Origin: Moraxellaceae bacterium
Lineage (GTDB): Bacteria > Pseudomonadota > Gammaproteobacteria > Pseudomonadales > Moraxellaceae
Reading direction: 5' to 3'
Length of the DNA: 64,000 nucleotides
Assembly: GCA_030646295.1 (NCBI GenBank)
Contig: JAUSND010000016.1
Location: 248,001 to 312,000 of the forward strand
Shown here one piece after another: positions 21,664-32,432 of the stretch; the stretch's first letter is position 1; each line of letters starts with the position of its first letter. The translations under genes and the position numbers were made by a program. The notes beneath the pieces were generated by a model that ran no database searches, was not told the DNA's origin, and was given only the letters and a program-made list of their open reading frames with translations.

Positions 21664-22500
21664 TCATGCATCTGCAGGCGAACAGGCCCTTGCCCAGGCG
21701 GCTTGCTGTTCCTCCGGCGACAGGGTCAGCTTGCGCATGACAGGTTGCCCGTCCTGAAAGCAGATCAGTTCGCCACTTTCCAGCGCCGTCCATGTTTCAT
21801 CATCGGTCAGTGGTTCGGTGGCAATCACGGCAACCCGGTCACCCGGCGTGGCGTATTGTGAAAAGTCGATTTCCATATCGGTATCAACCAGATGTGCTTT
21901 CTGGAAAGGCCACTCGCGGACCACGTATTGCAGGCGGGTAGTGGCAAAAGCAAACAGCGCCTGCCCATTGGAGAGGAGGAAATTGAAGGTGCCATATTGG
22001 CTAATGGGGATCGCCAGCTCGGCCAGCGCCTCAAACAGCGCTTCCATTGATGGTGGGGTGTTGCCAAAGCGGGCTTTCAGGCCTTCCAGCAGGGCACAAA
22101 ATGACAGTTCGCTGTCCGTGTTGCCCACAGGCTGATACCAGCCCTCAAGCCGGGGAGAAAAGCCTTCCAGATTGCCGTTGTGGGCAAAGATCCAGTGCCG
22201 TCCCCACAACTCACGCAGGAACGGGTGACAGTTTTCCAGGGCAATATCGCCCTGAGTTGCCTTGCGGATATGTGCAATCACATTACGTGACTTGATGGGA
22301 TAGCTCTTGACCAGTTGGGCAATGGGGGAGGTGGCGGCAGACTCGTGATCAATGAACAGGCGACAGGCCTTGTCCTCAAAGAAGGCAATACCCCAGCCAT
22401 CACCGTGATGATCCGTCTCCCCTCCCCGTGCAGCAAAGCCGGAAAAGGAAAAGGTTACGTCGGTCGGGGTGGCGCAGTTCATGCCGAGCAGCTGGCACAT
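21664..22500 (-). CDS. class II glutamine amidotransferase (YafJ-like)
   Basis: MCQLLGMNCATPTDVTFSF (Cys2 nucleophile), GDGWGIAFFE, FAHNGNLEGF, NTDSE. Confidence 0.93.
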   Translation of the reverse strand: MCQLLGMNCATPTDVTFSFSGFAARGGETDHHGDGWGIAFFEDKACRLFIDHESAATSPIAQLVKSYPIKSRNVIAHIRKATQGDIALENCHPFLRELWGRHWIFAHNGNLEGFSPRLEGWYQPVGNTDSELSFCALLEGLKARFGNTPPSMEALFEALAELAIPISQYGTFNFLLSNGQALFAFATTRLQYVVREWPFQKAHLVDTDMEIDFSQYATPGDRVAVIATEPLTDDETWTALESGELICFQDGQPVMRKLTLSPEEQQAAWARACSPADA

Positions 22501-22624
22501 TCTGTTGTCTCTGCTATGGGTTGATTGCCCACAAGCATAACGCGACAGGCCGGACTTTTGTCAGCCCCGGCTTTTCTCCGTATCATGCAGGTTCCGACGC
22601 CCCGGCGTCCCTCAAGATGGCCGT

Positions 22625-23926
22625 ATGGACATTCTTCTTATCCTGCTGCTGATACTGATCAACGGCTTGTTTGCGATGTCAGAAATCGCAATTGTTTCCT
22701 CCCGTCGTGTGCGATTGCAGCAGATGGCCGAGGAGGGCGACTCCGGTGCGCGCGCAGCGCTCCTGCTTTCCGAACATCCCACCAGGTTCCTCTCCACCGT
22801 CCAGATCGGCATTACCCTGATTGGTGTACTCAGCGGTGCCTTTGGCGAGGCGGCCATCACCCAGCGCCTGATTCCTGTTTTCCGCGATATTTCCTGGCTG
22901 GCCCCCTATGCCAAACCACTGGCTACCGGCTGCATGGTGGTGGCGGTAACGTATGTCTCGCTTGTAGTAGGTGAGCTGGTGCCCAAGCGTATCGGCATGC
23001 AGGCCCCGGAGCGTATTGCCCGGATACTGGCGCCTGTCATGGCCGGACTGGCGCGAATTACCATGCCGCTGGTGATGCTGCTCAGTCGTTCAACCGATTT
23101 TCTCCTGAACACTTTCCGTCTCAACCCTGAAAATGCCCCTTCCGTCACCCAGGAAGAAATCAAGGTGCTGGTTGCCGAAGGCATCGAGTCCGGGGTGTTT
23201 GAAAAGGCGGAGCAGGATCTGATTGAAAATGTCATGCGGCTGGATCATTACCAACTGGGCCAGGTCATGACGGCGCGAGCCGATGTGACCGGTGTGGATT
23301 TGCAGGATACGCCCGAAGAGCAGCAGGCCGTAATGCTGGCGGCCCGCCACAGTTATCTGCCGGTATTCAATGGCGGGATTGATGATGTGGTTGGCGTGGT
23401 GGCTGTGCACGACCTCTTTGCACAGAGCCTGAGACAGCAGGAACTGGATATCCAGGCGGCGATGCAGTTCCCGGTATTTGTCCCGGCATCCATTTCGCCG
23501 CTGACCCTGCTTGATACCTTCAGGGAGCGCAAACAGCACATAGCACTGGTCGTTGATGAGTATGGCAGCGTGCAGGGGCTGGTGACGCTCAAGGACGTCA
23601 TGGATGCCCTGATGGGGGAAATGTCCACCCATGACTCGGATAGTCAGGATCCGGATGTGGTCAGGCGTGACGATGGCAGTTATCTGCTGGACGGCTCCCT
23701 GTCCATTGACCGTTTCAAGCTGCTGTTCCCTGTTGAGCTGTGTGACATGGAGGAGGGTGGCCGTGACTACCAGACGCTGGCGGGGCTGGTGCTGTTTTTG
23801 CGTGGCCATGTTCCGGAAACCGGCGAGCATTTTGAGTGGTCACACCTGCATTTTGAAATTGTTGACATGGATCGTCGACGTATCGACAAATTGCTGGTTC
23901 GGCGACTCAGTTCAGGTGTGGTTTAA
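22625..23926 (+). CDS. hemolysin/CorC-type CNNM + CBS domain membrane protein
   Basis: LLILINGLFAMSEIAIVSSRRVRLQQMAEEGD; CBS domain VVDEYGSVQGLVTLKDVMDALMGE; C-terminal transporter-associated domain. Confidence 0.93.
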   Translation: MDILLILLLILINGLFAMSEIAIVSSRRVRLQQMAEEGDSGARAALLLSEHPTRFLSTVQIGITLIGVLSGAFGEAAITQRLIPVFRDISWLAPYAKPLATGCMVVAVTYVSLVVGELVPKRIGMQAPERIARILAPVMAGLARITMPLVMLLSRSTDFLLNTFRLNPENAPSVTQEEIKVLVAEGIESGVFEKAEQDLIENVMRLDHYQLGQVMTARADVTGVDLQDTPEEQQAVMLAARHSYLPVFNGGIDDVVGVVAVHDLFAQSLRQQELDIQAAMQFPVFVPASISPLTLLDTFRERKQHIALVVDEYGSVQGLVTLKDVMDALMGEMSTHDSDSQDPDVVRRDDGSYLLDGSLSIDRFKLLFPVELCDMEEGGRDYQTLAGLVLFLRGHVPETGEHFEWSHLHFEIVDMDRRRIDKLLVRRLSSGVV

Positions 23927-24032
23927 CGGGAGTGGCGCGCTACAGAAAGGCAGGACTGTTTGGTGTCTTTCGCGGAGCTGTGTTGCCAAACGCTTTGCCC
24001 GCCGCGTAAAGCGCATTGAAAGTGCTGCATGT

Positions 24033-24061
24033 AAAAAAGCCCGCATATATGCGGGCTTTTT
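24033..24061. terminator. intrinsic terminator between convergent genes
   Basis: AAAAAAGCCCGCATATATGCGGGCTTTTT. Confidence 0.85.
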
Positions 24062-24080
24062 CTTTTAAACCGGAGTGTGA

Positions 24081-24923
24081 TTAGCCGATCAGCTTTTCAC
24101 CGGCTTCAACCGTCTGCGTGATCAGCGTGCAAATGGTCATCGGACCTACGCCACCCGGTACCGGCGTCCAGGCACTGGCCCTGTCCTTGACGGCAGACAG
24201 TTCAATATCGCCGACGCCGCCCGGGTGATAGCCAGCATCTACCACGACGGCACCATCCTTGATCCACTCACCCTTGATGAACTCCGGCTTGCCGACAGCG
24301 CCGATCACGATATCAGCCTGACGGATAAAGTCCGGCAGGTTCTGCGTGCGGGAGTGGCACACTGTCACTGTACAGTCTGCCGCCAGCAGCATCAGTGCCA
24401 TGGGTTTGCCCAGAATCGGGCTGCGCCCCACGACAACGGCATGCTTGCCGGACAGGGCAATATTGTAGGAACGCAGCAGGGTCATGATGCCGGCTGGTGT
24501 GGCAGAGCCGTATGCGGCTTCGCCCATGCTCATGCGGCCAAAGCCCAGGCAGGTTACGCCATCAACATCCTTGGCCAGCTCAATGGCATCAAAGCAGGCA
24601 CGTTCGTCGATCTGGTGCGGGACGGGGTGCTGCAGGAGGATGCCATGCACATCCGGGTTGGCGTTCAGTCTGGCAATGGCGGCCAGAAGCTCTTCAGTGG
24701 TCGTGGTTTCCGGCAGCTCCACCTTCATGGACTCCATGCCGACGCGCTGGCAGGCATTGCCTTTCATCTTTACATAGGTGGCAGATGCCGGGTCGCCCCC
24801 CACCAGAATGGTGGCAAGAATGGGGGTACGGCCGCTACGCGCCTTGATGGCGGCCACGCGGGTGGCCAGCTGGGTTTCGATTTGCGAAGCGAGTTGTTTG
24901 CCATCAAGCACAAGCGCAGTCAT
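24081..24923 (-). CDS. folD: methylenetetrahydrofolate dehydrogenase/cyclohydrolase
   Basis: [50 protein letters not shown]. Confidence 0.97.
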   Translation of the reverse strand: MTALVLDGKQLASQIETQLATRVAAIKARSGRTPILATILVGGDPASATYVKMKGNACQRVGMESMKVELPETTTTEELLAAIARLNANPDVHGILLQHPVPHQIDERACFDAIELAKDVDGVTCLGFGRMSMGEAAYGSATPAGIMTLLRSYNIALSGKHAVVVGRSPILGKPMALMLLAADCTVTVCHSRTQNLPDFIRQADIVIGAVGKPEFIKGEWIKDGAVVVDAGYHPGGVGDIELSAVKDRASAWTPVPGGVGPMTICTLITQTVEAGEKLIG

Positions 24924-25163
24924 GAAAAGAAGTCTCTGAGGAGTAGAATACGGTGCGTATTCTCGCATGTGTGTACCTGACCAACCAAACCTGGATTGTT
25001 GCCCGCTTTGTTGCCCGGATAGTTGCCCGCATTGCTCAGCAAATCGCCAACCCCATGAAAACCCCTGAAAAAACCGTTCTTTGTGCGTTGACGGGGGTGG
25101 GGTGCATCAGTATCATGCGCCCTCGCATTGAGGCGAGCCGGAAACGGTGTTCTTGAAAGAATT

Positions 25164-25240
25164 CGGGGCGTAGCGCAGCCCGGTAGCGCGTCTGCTTTGG
25201 GAGCAGAATGTCGTAGGTTCAAATCCTACCGTCCCGACCA
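25164..25240 (+). tRNA. tRNA-Pro (TGG)
   Basis: CGGGGCGTAGCGCAGCCCGG...CTTTGGGA...GGTTCAAATCC...CGTCCCGACCA cloverleaf. Confidence 0.95.
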
Positions 25241-25283
25241 CTTTCTTTGACAACGTCCTGTGTAGTGACCCCAGGCCAGATCT

Positions 25284-25360
25284 GCGCCCGTAGCTCAGGT
25301 GGATAGAGCACCCGCCTTCTAAGCGGGTGGTCGCGGGTTCGAATCCTGCCGGGCGCGCCA
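25284..25360 (+). tRNA. tRNA-Arg (TCT)
   Basis: GCGCCCGTAGCTCAGGTGGATAGAGC...CTTCTAA...GGTTCGAATCC...GGGCGCGCCA. Confidence 0.95.
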
Positions 25361-25388
25361 CTCTGGTGTGACCTCGGTGTGAAGCAGT

Positions 25389-25465
25389 GGTGGTCGTAGC
25401 TCAGTTGGTAGAGTCCCGGATTGTGATTCCGGCCGTCGTGGGTTCGAGTCCCATCGACCACCCCA
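25389..25465 (+). tRNA. tRNA-His (GTG)
   Basis: GGTGGTCGTAGCTCAGTTGG...ATTGTGATTCC...GGGTTCGAGTCCC...CGACCACCCCA with G-1:C73. Confidence 0.95.
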
Positions 25466-25558
25466 TTTTTTAACGCGTTTTTGCATTTACCAATTGCTTT
25501 CCGGTATGTAGATACGTAAGATTCGCGCCGCTTGAATGGCCGAATGGCAACAAGTTCC

Positions 25559-25634
25559 GGGGCGTTAGCTCAGTTGGTAGAGCAGGAGACTCTTAATCTC
25601 TTGGTCGAAGGTTCAAGTCCTTCACGCCCCACCA
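25559..25634 (+). tRNA. tRNA-Lys (CTT)
   Basis: GGGGCGTTAGCTCAGTTGGTAGAGC...CTCTTAA loop...GGTTCAAGTCC...ACGCCCCACCA. Confidence 0.93.
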
Positions 25635-25649
25635 ATTCCCGGGTTGTAA

Positions 25650-25681
25650 TAAAAAAGGCGCCTTGAAGGCGCCTTTTTTAT
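25650..25681 (+). terminator. intrinsic terminator after tRNA cluster
   Basis: AAAAAAGGCGCC-ttgaa-GGCGCCTTTTTT. Confidence 0.85.
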
Positions 25682-25816
25682 TACCTGTACGTCATCTGGG
25701 GCCTTCATCGGCCTCGCAGGCTTTTTTTCTCCTTTTCATTCCTTATAATGCCCGTCTTTTCGCGACGCACTGAAACAGCAGAGATACTGTTTCGGCCACA
25801 TAAAATAGAGGACGCC

Positions 25817-27124
25817 ATGCAAGTTTCCGTTGAGACTACCTCCACCCTTGAACGCCGCATGACCATCACTGTGCCCGCGGCCCGTGTGGACAGCGCAGTC
25901 AACGACCGCATCAACCAGACCGCCCGTACTGTACGTATGGACGGTTTCCGTCCTGGCAAGGTGCCGCTCGCTGTGGTCAAGAAGCGTTTCGGTGCCAGCA
26001 TCCGTCAGGAAGCACTGGGCGACATCATCCGTGACTGCTTCTACGAAGCCGTTACTACCCAGAAGCTCAGCCCCGCAGGCACACCTACCATCGAGTCCAT
26101 CAAGGACGAAGGCAATGCCGATGTGGCGTTTGTCGCCAGCTTTGAAGTGTTTCCGGAAGTGACTATTGGTAGCCTGGCCGGTATCAAGGTCGAGCGTCCT
26201 GTCGCCGAAGTGACTGATGCCGATGCCGAAAAGATGATCGATACCTTGCGCCGCCAGCGTGCCACGTGGGAAGCCTCGACGGATGCCGCAAAAGACGGTG
26301 ACCGTCTGGATGTTGACTTTGAAGGCTCCGTGGATGGCGAAGTGTTCGAGGGCGGTACCTCAAAGAATTTCGCCATTGTGCTGGGCTCCAAGCGCATGAT
26401 CCCCGGTTTCGAGGATGGACTGGTTGGTGCCAGGGCTGGTGAGGAGCGTACGCTCAACGTGACCTTCCCTGAGGACTATCAGGCCGAAGCCCTCAAGGGC
26501 AAGGCTGCCGTATTCAAGGTCAAGGTCAACACCGTGCAGACGCCGGTTCTGCCCGAGCTGAATGAAGAGTTTATCAAGGCCTTTGGTGTCAGCGAAGGTG
26601 GTATCGAGAAGTTCCGTGCCGATGTTCGCAAGAACATGGAGCGTGAGCTCAAGCAGGCCATCAAGAACAACATCAAGAGCCAGGTGCTTGAAGGTCTGGT
26701 GACCTCGCAGAGTGTTGATGTGCCCAAGGCCATGATTACCAACGAGATTCAGCGTCTGCGTGAAAACATGATGCGTCAGTTCGGTGGCAATGCAAAGAAC
26801 ATCAATCCGTCGATGCTGCCAGACGAGCTCTTTGCCGAACAGGCCAAGCGTGCCGCTGCACTGGGTCTGCTGGTGGGTGAAGTCATCAAGTCTGCCGAAC
26901 TCAAGGTGGATGCCCAGCGCGTAAAGGCGCTGATTGAAGAAATAGCCGAAAGCTATGAAAGCCCGGCTGATGTGCTCAACTGGTACTATGGCAACAAGGA
27001 ACAGCTGCAGCAGGTTGAGTCCGTAGTGCTGGAAGACCAGGTGGTTGATCACATCCTGGCCCAGGCCCAAGTCTCCGACAAGGCTTCGGCCTACGAAGAC
27101 GTATTGCGCCCCCAGCAGGGCTGA
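25817..27124 (+). CDS. tig: trigger factor
   Basis: [31 protein letters not shown]-type [19 protein letters not shown]. Confidence 0.97.
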   Translation: MQVSVETTSTLERRMTITVPAARVDSAVNDRINQTARTVRMDGFRPGKVPLAVVKKRFGASIRQEALGDIIRDCFYEAVTTQKLSPAGTPTIESIKDEGNADVAFVASFEVFPEVTIGSLAGIKVERPVAEVTDADAEKMIDTLRRQRATWEASTDAAKDGDRLDVDFEGSVDGEVFEGGTSKNFAIVLGSKRMIPGFEDGLVGARAGEERTLNVTFPEDYQAEALKGKAAVFKVKVNTVQTPVLPELNEEFIKAFGVSEGGIEKFRADVRKNMERELKQAIKNNIKSQVLEGLVTSQSVDVPKAMITNEIQRLRENMMRQFGGNAKNINPSMLPDELFAEQAKRAAALGLLVGEVIKSAELKVDAQRVKALIEEIAESYESPADVLNWYYGNKEQLQQVESVVLEDQVVDHILAQAQVSDKASAYEDVLRPQQG

Positions 27125-27282
27125 TCCTGTCCCTTTCCCGGCGGCTTCGGCCGTCGGGAAACACATGTGGCCTTGACCACAGCCTCTCTCTCTCCGACAC
27201 TCCCGGTAGTTACACGAACGTCCTCGACTATCCTGCGGGATGTCAGGATTATTTACCGGACAGCCGTCTTCAAGGAACCAGC

Positions 27283-27915
27283 ATGACCTACGTCATTCCT
27301 CCCCATGCAGGGATCGTACAGCCTCAGAGTCTCGGCCTTGTGCCGATGGTGGTTGAGCAGTCTGCTCGCGGTGAGCGTGCTTTTGACATCTACTCGCGCC
27401 TGCTCAAGGAGCGTGTGATTTTCATCGTCGGTCCGATCGAGGATCAGATGGCCAACCTGATTGTTGCCCAGCTGCTTTTCCTTGAGTCCGAAAATCCGGA
27501 CAAGGACATTCATCTTTACATCAACTCGCCGGGTGGTTCGGTGACGGCTGGCATGTCGATCTACGACACCATGCAGTTCATCAAGCCGGATGTGTCCACC
27601 ACCTGTATCGGTCAGGCCGCATCAATGGGCGCTTTCCTGCTGGCAGCCGGTCAGAAGGGCAAGCGTTTTTGCCTGCCCAATTCGCGCGTGATGATTCATC
27701 AGCCGCTTGGTGGCTTTCAGGGGCAGGCATCGGATATTGCCATCCATGCCCAGGAAATCCTGAAAATCAAGGGACGCCTCAATGATCTGCTGGCCTACCA
27801 CACGGGTCAGCCGCTGGAGCGTCTTGAGAAAGACACGGATCGTGACAACTTTATGAGTGCTGTTGATGCACAGGCCTATGGCCTCATTGATACGGTACTG
27901 GAGAAGCGCCCCTGA
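27283..27915 (+). CDS. clpP: ATP-dependent Clp protease proteolytic subunit
   Basis: [45 protein letters not shown]. Confidence 0.98.
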   Translation: MTYVIPPHAGIVQPQSLGLVPMVVEQSARGERAFDIYSRLLKERVIFIVGPIEDQMANLIVAQLLFLESENPDKDIHLYINSPGGSVTAGMSIYDTMQFIKPDVSTTCIGQAASMGAFLLAAGQKGKRFCLPNSRVMIHQPLGGFQGQASDIAIHAQEILKIKGRLNDLLAYHTGQPLERLEKDTDRDNFMSAVDAQAYGLIDTVLEKRP

Positions 27916-27944
27916 GGTGCTCTCGCATTTGACGAGGTAATGAT

Positions 27945-29240
27945 ATGACCGATGAGCGCAAGAGCGACGGCAAGCCGCTGTTCTGCTCCTTTTGCAGCAA
28001 GACCCAGCATGAGGTGACAAAACTCATTGCAGGGCCTTCTTCGGTATATATCTGCAATGAATGTGTCGATCTTTGCAACGACATCATTCGTGAGGAAGTG
28101 CCGGCCGAAGGCCAGGAAAAGGGTGGTGACCGTCTGCCATCGCCCCATGAAATCAAGCACACGCTTGATGAGTACGTGATTGGCCAGGAAAAGGCCAAGA
28201 AAGTGCTCGCGGTGGCCGTGTATAACCACTACAAGCGCCTGCGCGCAGGCATGAAGCGTACTGCTGGCGTCAAGAGCAGCCCCGAGGTCGAGCTGTCCAA
28301 GAGCAACATCCTGCTGATCGGGCCAACCGGCTCGGGCAAGACGCTGCTCGCCGAAACACTGGCCCGTCTGCTTAACGTTCCGTTCACCATTGCCGATGCC
28401 ACCACACTGACCGAAGCCGGTTACGTGGGCGAGGACGTGGAAAACATCATCCAGAAATTGCTGCAGAAGTGCGACTACGATGTGGAGAAGGCCCAGAACG
28501 GCATCGTCTACATCGATGAAATCGACAAGATTTCACGCAAGTCGGACAACCCGTCCATTACCCGTGATGTGTCGGGTGAGGGCGTGCAGCAGGCGTTGCT
28601 CAAACTGATTGAAGGGACTGTTGCTTCGGTGCCGCCACAAGGCGGCCGCAAGCACCCGCAGCAGGAGTTCCTGCAGGTGGATACGTCCAATATCCTGTTC
28701 ATCTGTGGTGGTGCTTTTGCGGGTCTGGACAAGATCATCCGCAATCGCTCGGAGCAGGGCGGCATCGGTTTCAATGCCACAGTGAAGAGCAAGGATGAGT
28801 CCAAGAGCCTTGGCCAGGTGTTCAAGGAGGTTGAACCCGAGGATCTGATCAAGTTTGGTCTGATTCCCGAGTTCATTGGTCGTTTGCCCGTGATTGCGAC
28901 CCTCGAGGAGTTGAGCGAGGAAGCCCTCATGGAAATCCTGACCGAGCCCAAGAACGCGCTGACCAAGCAATACCAGAAGCTGTTCACCATGGAAGGCGTC
29001 GATCTGGAGTTTCGTCCCGAGGCATTGCGTGCCGTTGCCCGCCGTGCCATGGAGCGCAAAACCGGAGCGCGTGGCCTGCGTTCCATTCTGGAAGGCGTTC
29101 TGCTCGGCACCATGTACGATCTTCCCTCGCAGGAAGGCGTGTCCAGGGTGGTGGTGGACGAGAAGACCATTGTGGGTGATGCAGAGCCTCTGCTGATTTA
29201 CGAAAACGCAGAGCCAACCCCCAAGGCGATGCCGGAATAA
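27945..29240 (+). CDS. clpX: ATP-dependent Clp protease ATPase subunit
   Basis: N-terminal zinc finger [11 protein letters not shown]...CNECVDLC, Walker [15 protein letters not shown]. Confidence 0.98.
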   Translation: MTDERKSDGKPLFCSFCSKTQHEVTKLIAGPSSVYICNECVDLCNDIIREEVPAEGQEKGGDRLPSPHEIKHTLDEYVIGQEKAKKVLAVAVYNHYKRLRAGMKRTAGVKSSPEVELSKSNILLIGPTGSGKTLLAETLARLLNVPFTIADATTLTEAGYVGEDVENIIQKLLQKCDYDVEKAQNGIVYIDEIDKISRKSDNPSITRDVSGEGVQQALLKLIEGTVASVPPQGGRKHPQQEFLQVDTSNILFICGGAFAGLDKIIRNRSEQGGIGFNATVKSKDESKSLGQVFKEVEPEDLIKFGLIPEFIGRLPVIATLEELSEEALMEILTEPKNALTKQYQKLFTMEGVDLEFRPEALRAVARRAMERKTGARGLRSILEGVLLGTMYDLPSQEGVSRVVVDEKTIVGDAEPLLIYENAEPTPKAMPE

Positions 29241-29277
29241 GCGTTTCGCCGGTTTGGCGAGAAAATGAGCAAATGAT

Positions 29278-29307
29278 GAAAAAAGGGCCTTTTTGGCCCT
29301 TTTTTCA
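29278..29307 (+). terminator. intrinsic terminator between clpX and lon
   Basis: GAAAAAAGGGCC-ttttt-GGCCCTTTTTTC. Confidence 0.8.
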
Positions 29308-29441
29308 TGCAAAAACACACGTTTTTACGCATGTACCCTTGTAATTGACTGATGCATCCCTCAAACAAGAGCTAGATTAACAAGTGGGTCTGCCTTGTCT
29401 CTGGCAGCTGTCGGCCCCGTCTGATGAGAGGATGACTTCAC

Positions 29442-31850
29442 ATGAATCAAGAAAACCAGCTTCTGGACTTGCCCCTGCTTCCCCTGCGCGATGTGGTGAT
29501 TTATCCGCACATGGTGATCCCGCTTTTTGTCGGGCGCGAGAAGTCCATTCAGGCGCTTGAAACAGCCATGGCTGCCAGCAAGCAGATTTTCCTCGTGTCC
29601 CAGAAAGACGCCGCCGACGATGATCCCCAGCAGGCCAGTCTTTATGACATAGGCACGGTCTCGACCATTCTGCAGTTGCTCAAGTTGCCTGATGGCACGG
29701 TCAAGGTGCTGGTCGAGGGCAGTTTCCGTGCCTCGATGGACAGCGTGACGGATACGGGCCATTACCTGATGGCGACCGTGCAGGAAATTGCGCCGATGCA
29801 CCTGCGTGATAACGAAGCCGAAGCGCTTTCACGCTCGTTGCTGGGCCAGTTTGACCAGTACGTGAAACTGTCGCGCAAGGTTGCCCCCGAGGTGCTGACA
29901 TCGGTGTCGTCCATCGAGGAGCCATCACGTCTGGCGGACACGATTGCAACCCACCTTTCACTCAAGGTCGAGGAAAAGCAGCAGCTGCTTGAGCAGAACG
30001 ATATCCATGCCAGGATCGAGCAGCTCATGACCTTCATGGAGTCGGAAATCGATCTCCTCAAGGTTGAGAAGCGTATCCGTGGCCGCGTTAAAAAACAGAT
30101 GGAAAAAAGCCAGCGCGAGTACTACCTGAATGAGCAGATGAAAGCCATTCAGAAAGAGCTTGGCGACATGGGCGGCGAGGGCGAGAACGAGCTGGCTGAA
30201 ATCGAAACGCGTATCAGCAAGGCTGGCATGCCGGCGGAAGCCAAGAAAAAGGTTGAGGCCGAGCTCAAGAAGCTCAAGATGATGTCACCCATGTCGGCCG
30301 AGGCTACGGTCGTGCGTGGCTATATCGACTGGATGCTGGGGGTTCCCTGGAAGAAACGCAGCAAGGTGCGCATTGATCTCAAGCGCGCCCGCAGCATTCT
30401 GGATGCCGACCATTATGGTCTTGAGGAGGTCAAGGAACGCATCCTTGAGTATCTGGCAGTCCAGTCCCGTGTGAAAAAGCTGCAGGGCCCGATCCTGTGC
30501 CTGGTTGGCCCTCCAGGCGTGGGCAAGACCTCGCTTGGCCAGAGTGTGGCCAAGGCGACCAATCGCGAGTTCGTTCGTATGGCCCTGGGTGGTGTGCGTG
30601 ACGAGGCCGAGATTCGTGGCCATCGTCGTACCTACATCGGCTCCATGCCCGGCAAGCTGATCCAGAAGCTGTCCAAGGTGGGCGTGAAGAACCCGCTGTT
30701 CCTGCTTGATGAAATCGACAAGATGGGCGTTGACATGCGTGGCGATCCCGCTTCAGCCTTGCTGGAAGTGCTGGATCCCGAGCAGAACAGCACGTTCAAC
30801 GATCACTATCTGGAAGTGGACTATGACCTGTCCGAGGTCATGTTCATCTGCACGGCCAACTCCATGAATATCCCGGCGCCGCTGATGGATCGCATGGAGG
30901 TCATCCGTCTGCCTGGCTATACCGAAGCCGAAAAGATCAACATTGCCCACCAGTATCTGGTGCCACGCCAGATAGAGGGCGCCGGTCTCAAGGAAGGTGA
31001 AGTTGCCATCACTGACGAGGCCATACGTGATCTGGTGCGTTATTACACCCGCGAGGCGGGGGTGCGTAATCTTGAACGCGAGATTGCCAAGGTCTGCCGC
31101 AAGGTGGTGAAGGTCGCCGTCATGGGCGGTGGCAAGACCAAGGTAGTGGTGACCCCTGAGCTCCTGGAGGAGTATTCCGGTGTCCGCAAGTTCAATTACG
31201 GCAAGGCCGAGGAAAAAGATCAGGTTGGGCAGGTGACGGGACTGGCCTGGACACAGGTTGGTGGCGAGCTGCTGACGATCGAGGCGGTCGCTGTTCCTGG
31301 CAAGGGACGTCACACCAAGACCGGTTCGCTGGGTGATGTGATGCAGGAATCCATTGCGGCAGCACTGACCGTTGTGCGTTCCCGTTCGCGCATGTTGGGC
31401 ATTCCGGTCGATTTTCACGAAAATAATGATATTCATATTCACATTCCCGAGGGGGCTACCCCAAAGGATGGTCCGAGTGCCGGTATTGGCATGTGTACGG
31501 CAATTGTGTCTGTTCTGACGGGCATTCCGGTTCGTGCTGACGTGGCCATGACGGGGGAAATCACCCTGCGTGGTCAGGTCTTGCCGATTGGCGGGCTCAA
31601 GGAAAAGTTGCTGGCCGCCCATCGTGGTGGCATCAAGACCGTCATCATCCCGGAGGAAAATGTCCGTGATCTCAAGGAGATACCGGACAATATCAAACAG
31701 GACCTCAACATCCGCAGTGTGAAGTGGATTGATGAGGTACTGGCAATTGCCCTGACGCGCATGCCTCAGCCATTACCGGAAACCCCGGTGGCTGAAGTGG
31801 TTGCAAAAAAGGACGATGCAGAAAGCGAGGATCGACCCAGCCGCCATTAA
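29442..31850 (+). CDS. lon: Lon protease
   Basis: [49 protein letters not shown]. Confidence 0.98.
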   Translation: MNQENQLLDLPLLPLRDVVIYPHMVIPLFVGREKSIQALETAMAASKQIFLVSQKDAADDDPQQASLYDIGTVSTILQLLKLPDGTVKVLVEGSFRASMDSVTDTGHYLMATVQEIAPMHLRDNEAEALSRSLLGQFDQYVKLSRKVAPEVLTSVSSIEEPSRLADTIATHLSLKVEEKQQLLEQNDIHARIEQLMTFMESEIDLLKVEKRIRGRVKKQMEKSQREYYLNEQMKAIQKELGDMGGEGENELAEIETRISKAGMPAEAKKKVEAELKKLKMMSPMSAEATVVRGYIDWMLGVPWKKRSKVRIDLKRARSILDADHYGLEEVKERILEYLAVQSRVKKLQGPILCLVGPPGVGKTSLGQSVAKATNREFVRMALGGVRDEAEIRGHRRTYIGSMPGKLIQKLSKVGVKNPLFLLDEIDKMGVDMRGDPASALLEVLDPEQNSTFNDHYLEVDYDLSEVMFICTANSMNIPAPLMDRMEVIRLPGYTEAEKINIAHQYLVPRQIEGAGLKEGEVAITDEAIRDLVRYYTREAGVRNLEREIAKVCRKVVKVAVMGGGKTKVVVTPELLEEYSGVRKFNYGKAEEKDQVGQVTGLAWTQVGGELLTIEAVAVPGKGRHTKTGSLGDVMQESIAAALTVVRSRSRMLGIPVDFHENNDIHIHIPEGATPKDGPSAGIGMCTAIVSVLTGIPVRADVAMTGEITLRGQVLPIGGLKEKLLAAHRGGIKTVIIPEENVRDLKEIPDNIKQDLNIRSVKWIDEVLAIALTRMPQPLPETPVAEVVAKKDDAESEDRPSRH

Positions 31851-32046
31851 GTGGCCGGGCTTGTCCGTAAAACGGAAACCGTTCACAAAAATGGCCTGAA
31901 AAGCAGGCGTATCAACCGATGCGTCGGCTTGACCCCCCGTGGGGCGGTTGTTATAAATGCTCCCTCATTTTGCGGCCTGCTATTTCTTCGCCGTGCTTTG
32001 ATAGAGCTTCTCTACGATAAATGGATCCGATAACAAGGGGATTGAC

Positions 32047-32319
32047 GTGAACAAATCCGAACTCATTGATGCCATCGCTGCCAGCGCCGATATCACCAAG
32101 GCTGATGCTGGTCGTGCGCTGGACGCCACCGTTGAGGCAATTACCAACGCCCTCAAGTCTGGTGATCAGGTCACCCTGGTCGGCTTCGGTACCTTCCTGG
32201 TGAAGGATCGTGCTGAACGTACCGGTCGCAACCCGCAGACTGGCAAGGAAATCAAGATTGCTGCTTCCAAGGTCCCCGGCTTCAAGGCTGGCAAGGGTCT
32301 GAAGGACGCAGTCAACTGA
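32047..32319 (+). CDS. hupB: DNA-binding protein HU
   Basis: [27 protein letters not shown]...[26 protein letters not shown]. Confidence 0.97.
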   Translation: MNKSELIDAIAASADITKADAGRALDATVEAITNALKSGDQVTLVGFGTFLVKDRAERTGRNPQTGKEIKIAASKVPGFKAGKGLKDAVN

Positions 32320-32373
32320 TTGCCGGGTGCATTCAGTTAGGCAGTCAGATGGCTGTAATGCACCAGAAGTACC

Positions 32374-32402
32374 AGCGCGCCCTTGCGGGCGCGCTTTTTT
32401 TT
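32374..32402 (+). terminator. intrinsic terminator after hupB
   Basis: AGCGCGCCC-ttgc-GGGCGCGCTTTTTTTT. Confidence 0.85.
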
Positions 32403-32432
32403 GTAGTGTTTCATGCTTCATGAGGAATCCAG

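Noticed and set aside
25164-25634. tRNA cluster as an integration site for a genomic island
   Set aside because: No integrase, direct repeat of a tRNA 3' end, or foreign gene block follows; tig-clpPX-lon continue normally downstream.
29307-29441. Possible sigma-32 promoter upstream of lon (CTTGTA...)
   Set aside because: Lon is heat-shock regulated in general, but the -35/-10 match and spacing are too weak to call from sequence alone.
30753-31622. 289 aa - strand ORF opposite lon
   Set aside because: Antisense to the Lon proteolytic domain; composition typical of shadow ORFs.
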